Source: Archivesica marissinica
Lineage: Eukaryota > Mollusca > Bivalvia > Venerida > Vesicomyidae
Assembly (NCBI GenBank): GCA_014843695.1
Contig: CM026395.1
Span: forward strand, 46,962,671 to 47,026,670
Reading direction: 5' to 3'
Length of the DNA: 64,000 nucleotides
Part shown: positions 24,841 through 64,000 of the stretch, in pieces
How positions within the stretch are numbered: position 1 is the stretch's first letter
How the letters are laid out: the number at the start of each line of letters is the position of its first letter
Notes under the pieces: model-generated
The model's database searches: none
What the model was told of the DNA's origin: nothing
What the model saw: the letters and a program-made list of their open reading frames with translations, nothing else
Made by a program: the position numbers and the translations under genes

Positions 24841-25496
24841 CCCCCATTGTTTTGTGTTAACCTCCCTGCCATGTTTTGTGTTGACCCCCTGCCATGTTTT
24901 GTGTTGACCTCCCCACCATGTTTTGTGTTGACCCCCCTGCCATGTTTTGTGTTGACCCCCCCACCATGTTTTGTGTTGACCCTCCCCACCATGTTTTGTG
25001 TTGACCCACCCGCCATGTTCTGTGTTGACCCCCCACCATGTTTTGTGTTGACCCTCCCCACCATGTTTTGTGTTGACCCACCCCACCATGTTTTGTGTTG
25101 ACCCCCCCACCATGTTTTGTGTTGACCCTCCCCACCATGTTTTGTGTTGACTCACCCCACCATGTTTTGTGTTGAGCCCCCCACCATGTTTTGTGTTGAC
25201 CCTCCCCACCATGTTTTGTGTTGACCCCCCACCATGTTTTGTGTTGACCCTCCCCACCATGTTTTGTGTTGACCCCCCACCATGTTTTGTGTTGACCCTC
25301 ACCACCATTTTGTGTTGACCCTCCCCACCATGTTTTGTGTTGACCCCCCACCATGTTTTGTGTTGACCCTTCCCACCATGTTTTGTGTTGACCCCCACCA
25401 TGTTTTGTGTTGACCCTCCCCACCATGTTTTGTGTTGACCCACCCCGCCATGTTTTGTGTTGACCCACTATGCCATGTTTTGTGTTGACCCCCCCC
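24841..25496. repeat. About 26-bp C-rich tandem array, about 25 copies
   Basis: Unit ccccaccatgttttgtgttg + accctc with variable C-run length. Long frames on both strands (up to about 220 codons) are repeat artefacts. Confidence 0.95.
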
Positions 25497-25814
25497 CCCC
25501 ACGCCATGATTTGCAACACAAGAGAACAACCCTCTCCCTCAACTCGTTTATGGTTAGTGTCCTGCCTTCAATCTGAAAGATGGAATTATGTTTGCCCGGG
25601 TCCAAACACATGAGAGGGAGGGGATTATGTCCTATATTTGGTGATACAGGGTCCTGACCTGAATCTACAATATTAATACACCACCCTCTGCAACCGGATG
25701 TAACACATTATCTTCAATGCAAGAGGTTGATAAAACAAAATAAGAAAATTGATTGAAACAACTGTAACTTCATTACCAGTATTTGTTTTTAAAAGCCTAG
25801 AAAAGTCTGAGGCC

Positions 25815-25990
25815 CATCAATAATCGTAACTCAAAGACTATCTTAAGGTAAAGATTATCGTAAGTAAAATATCGTAAGTCAAAGACTATCGTAAGGTAAA
25901 GAATATCGTAAGTCAAAGAATATTGCAATTCAAAGATTATTGAAGTCAAATATTATAGTCAAAGATTATCGTAAATCAGTAACATTGATT
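25815..25990. repeat. Degenerate short repeat (atcgtaagtcaaagact)
   Basis: About six imperfect copies of 15-31 bp containing atcgtaagtcaaagactatc. 25497-25814 and 25991-26169 show nothing else. Confidence 0.75.
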
Positions 25991-26169
25991 GTGTTATCAA
26001 AAATATATCGGCAGGTGCTTGCTGTATCTAGACTAGACGTCATTAAATCAAAATCAGACTGTATCTCTGTCGCAATCATAGCTGAGAGTCGATGCTGTCA
26101 CAGTAATGATGGAACAGTTTGCGATATTAAATAAACCGTCATATCTCAATGTGGTTTAATGGTTTCCTT

Positions 26170-63367
<37,198 letters not shown>

Positions 63368-63640
63368 CTTGTTTTAAATTATGTGCAAGTATACCTAATG
63401 GTGCAAAATTAAAGAGTCTGGTCAATCTAGGTTGCTTCCCGGTTTCAATATTTGAATTAGGGACATAACGGACCACGGACATAACGGACCAGACAGAACG
63501 GACCACTTCATGGGACAGAACGGACCACTTCATGGGACAGAACGGACCATGTGTTTGGACAGAACGGTTCTTGTTATCTTTGTAAATAATGTCTGATATG
63601 TTTTATATATATATCCAGAGAAGTAGTTGCTAATTAGTCA
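63368..63640 (-). promoter_or_regulatory. Presumed AGXT2 5' leader and promoter region
   Basis: Lies directly upstream of the AGXT2 start codon. It holds about 3-4 copies of a 22-bp repeat built on CGGACCACTTCATGGGACAG (63465-63570) and a TATA-like stretch on the minus strand near 63600-63614. No transcription start can be proven from sequence. From 63640 to the window end no feature was found. Confidence 0.3.
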
Positions 63641-64000
63641 CACTCGTTCTGATCGAAATTGATTAACTATTGTCTTAAAGATGCGTATTGAGTTTTCTCA
63701 CTGAATTAGCAGCTACTCCTCAGTTTAACCTTGTAAATATAATGTCTATATTGTACACAGGGATTCGGCACGTTTGGGGGTAGGATGCATTATGGGTATA
63801 TCGCGGTACTAGCTATTAAAAACCAAACTACAGATATACTATTATTTACCTGAATTTAAAACTCATTTTGCATCATCTTATGACTTCTCCACTTCAACAT
63901 TACACATACACAAAGAAAAAATACTATTGGGAATCACTTGTGTTTATCATGTTTTTGATGCCATCGTGTCAGCAGTTACGTAGTCAGTAGTTCCGAGTAT

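Noticed and set aside
24772..25529. Minus-strand frames of about 220 codons (repeated STQNMVG)
   Set aside because: Artefact of the 26-bp C-rich array; shifts between frames at each unit-length change.

Overview
The window is eukaryotic nuclear DNA from an animal, probably a mollusc or other lophotrochozoan. The evidence is phased GT/AG introns, an AGXT2-type gene, a non-LTR retrotransposon, several tRNA-derived SINE families (one carrying a V-SINE-like core, a superfamily known from bivalves and fish) and very many minisatellites. No bacterial features are present. The assignment below phylum is inference only.

One gene can be rebuilt with confidence. It is a minus-strand gene of about 37 kb for mitochondrial alanine-glyoxylate aminotransferase 2 (AGXT2), with its start codon at 63367 and stop codon at 26170. 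Eleven coding exons join in perfect phase. The exons for about 125 residues, including the PLP-binding lysine, are missing and most likely lie in or beside a 1000-N assembly gap (32323-33322). A second minus-strand gene is seen only as a 257-codon first coding exon (3114-3884). A separate 75-bp exon lies at 5399-5473. Neither is recognised.

Layout: 1-3100 dispersed repeats, a TA-flanked MITE split by a SINE, and a 62-bp array. 3114-5473 unknown exons. 6066-6930 LINE fragment split by a SINE. 7190-10218 repeat arrays, including about 66 copies of 43 bp. 11280-12350 short repeats and SINEs. 12678-17640 a nearly full-length LINE with intact ORF1 and frameshifted ORF2. 17641-25500 a series of arrays (about 68, 64, 26, 35, 47 and 26 bp) and a MITE. 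26170-63367 AGXT2, whose introns are filled with arrays of 13, 44, 42, 39, 88, 24, 66, 42, 27, 40, 36, 31 and 33 bp, SINEs, and inverted-repeat DNA transposons with TA, TTAA or 5-bp target duplications.

The most striking pattern is that several minisatellites were seeded from identifiable functional sequence. One 44-bp array repeats the exon-intron donor junction of the penultimate AGXT2 exon (13 donors in total). One 88-bp array repeats the acceptor plus the first 54 nt of AGXT2 exon 8. Others repeat the end of a piggyBac-like MITE, the core of a SINE and the edge of a palindromic MITE. Many long open frames here are by-products of such arrays and are not genes.
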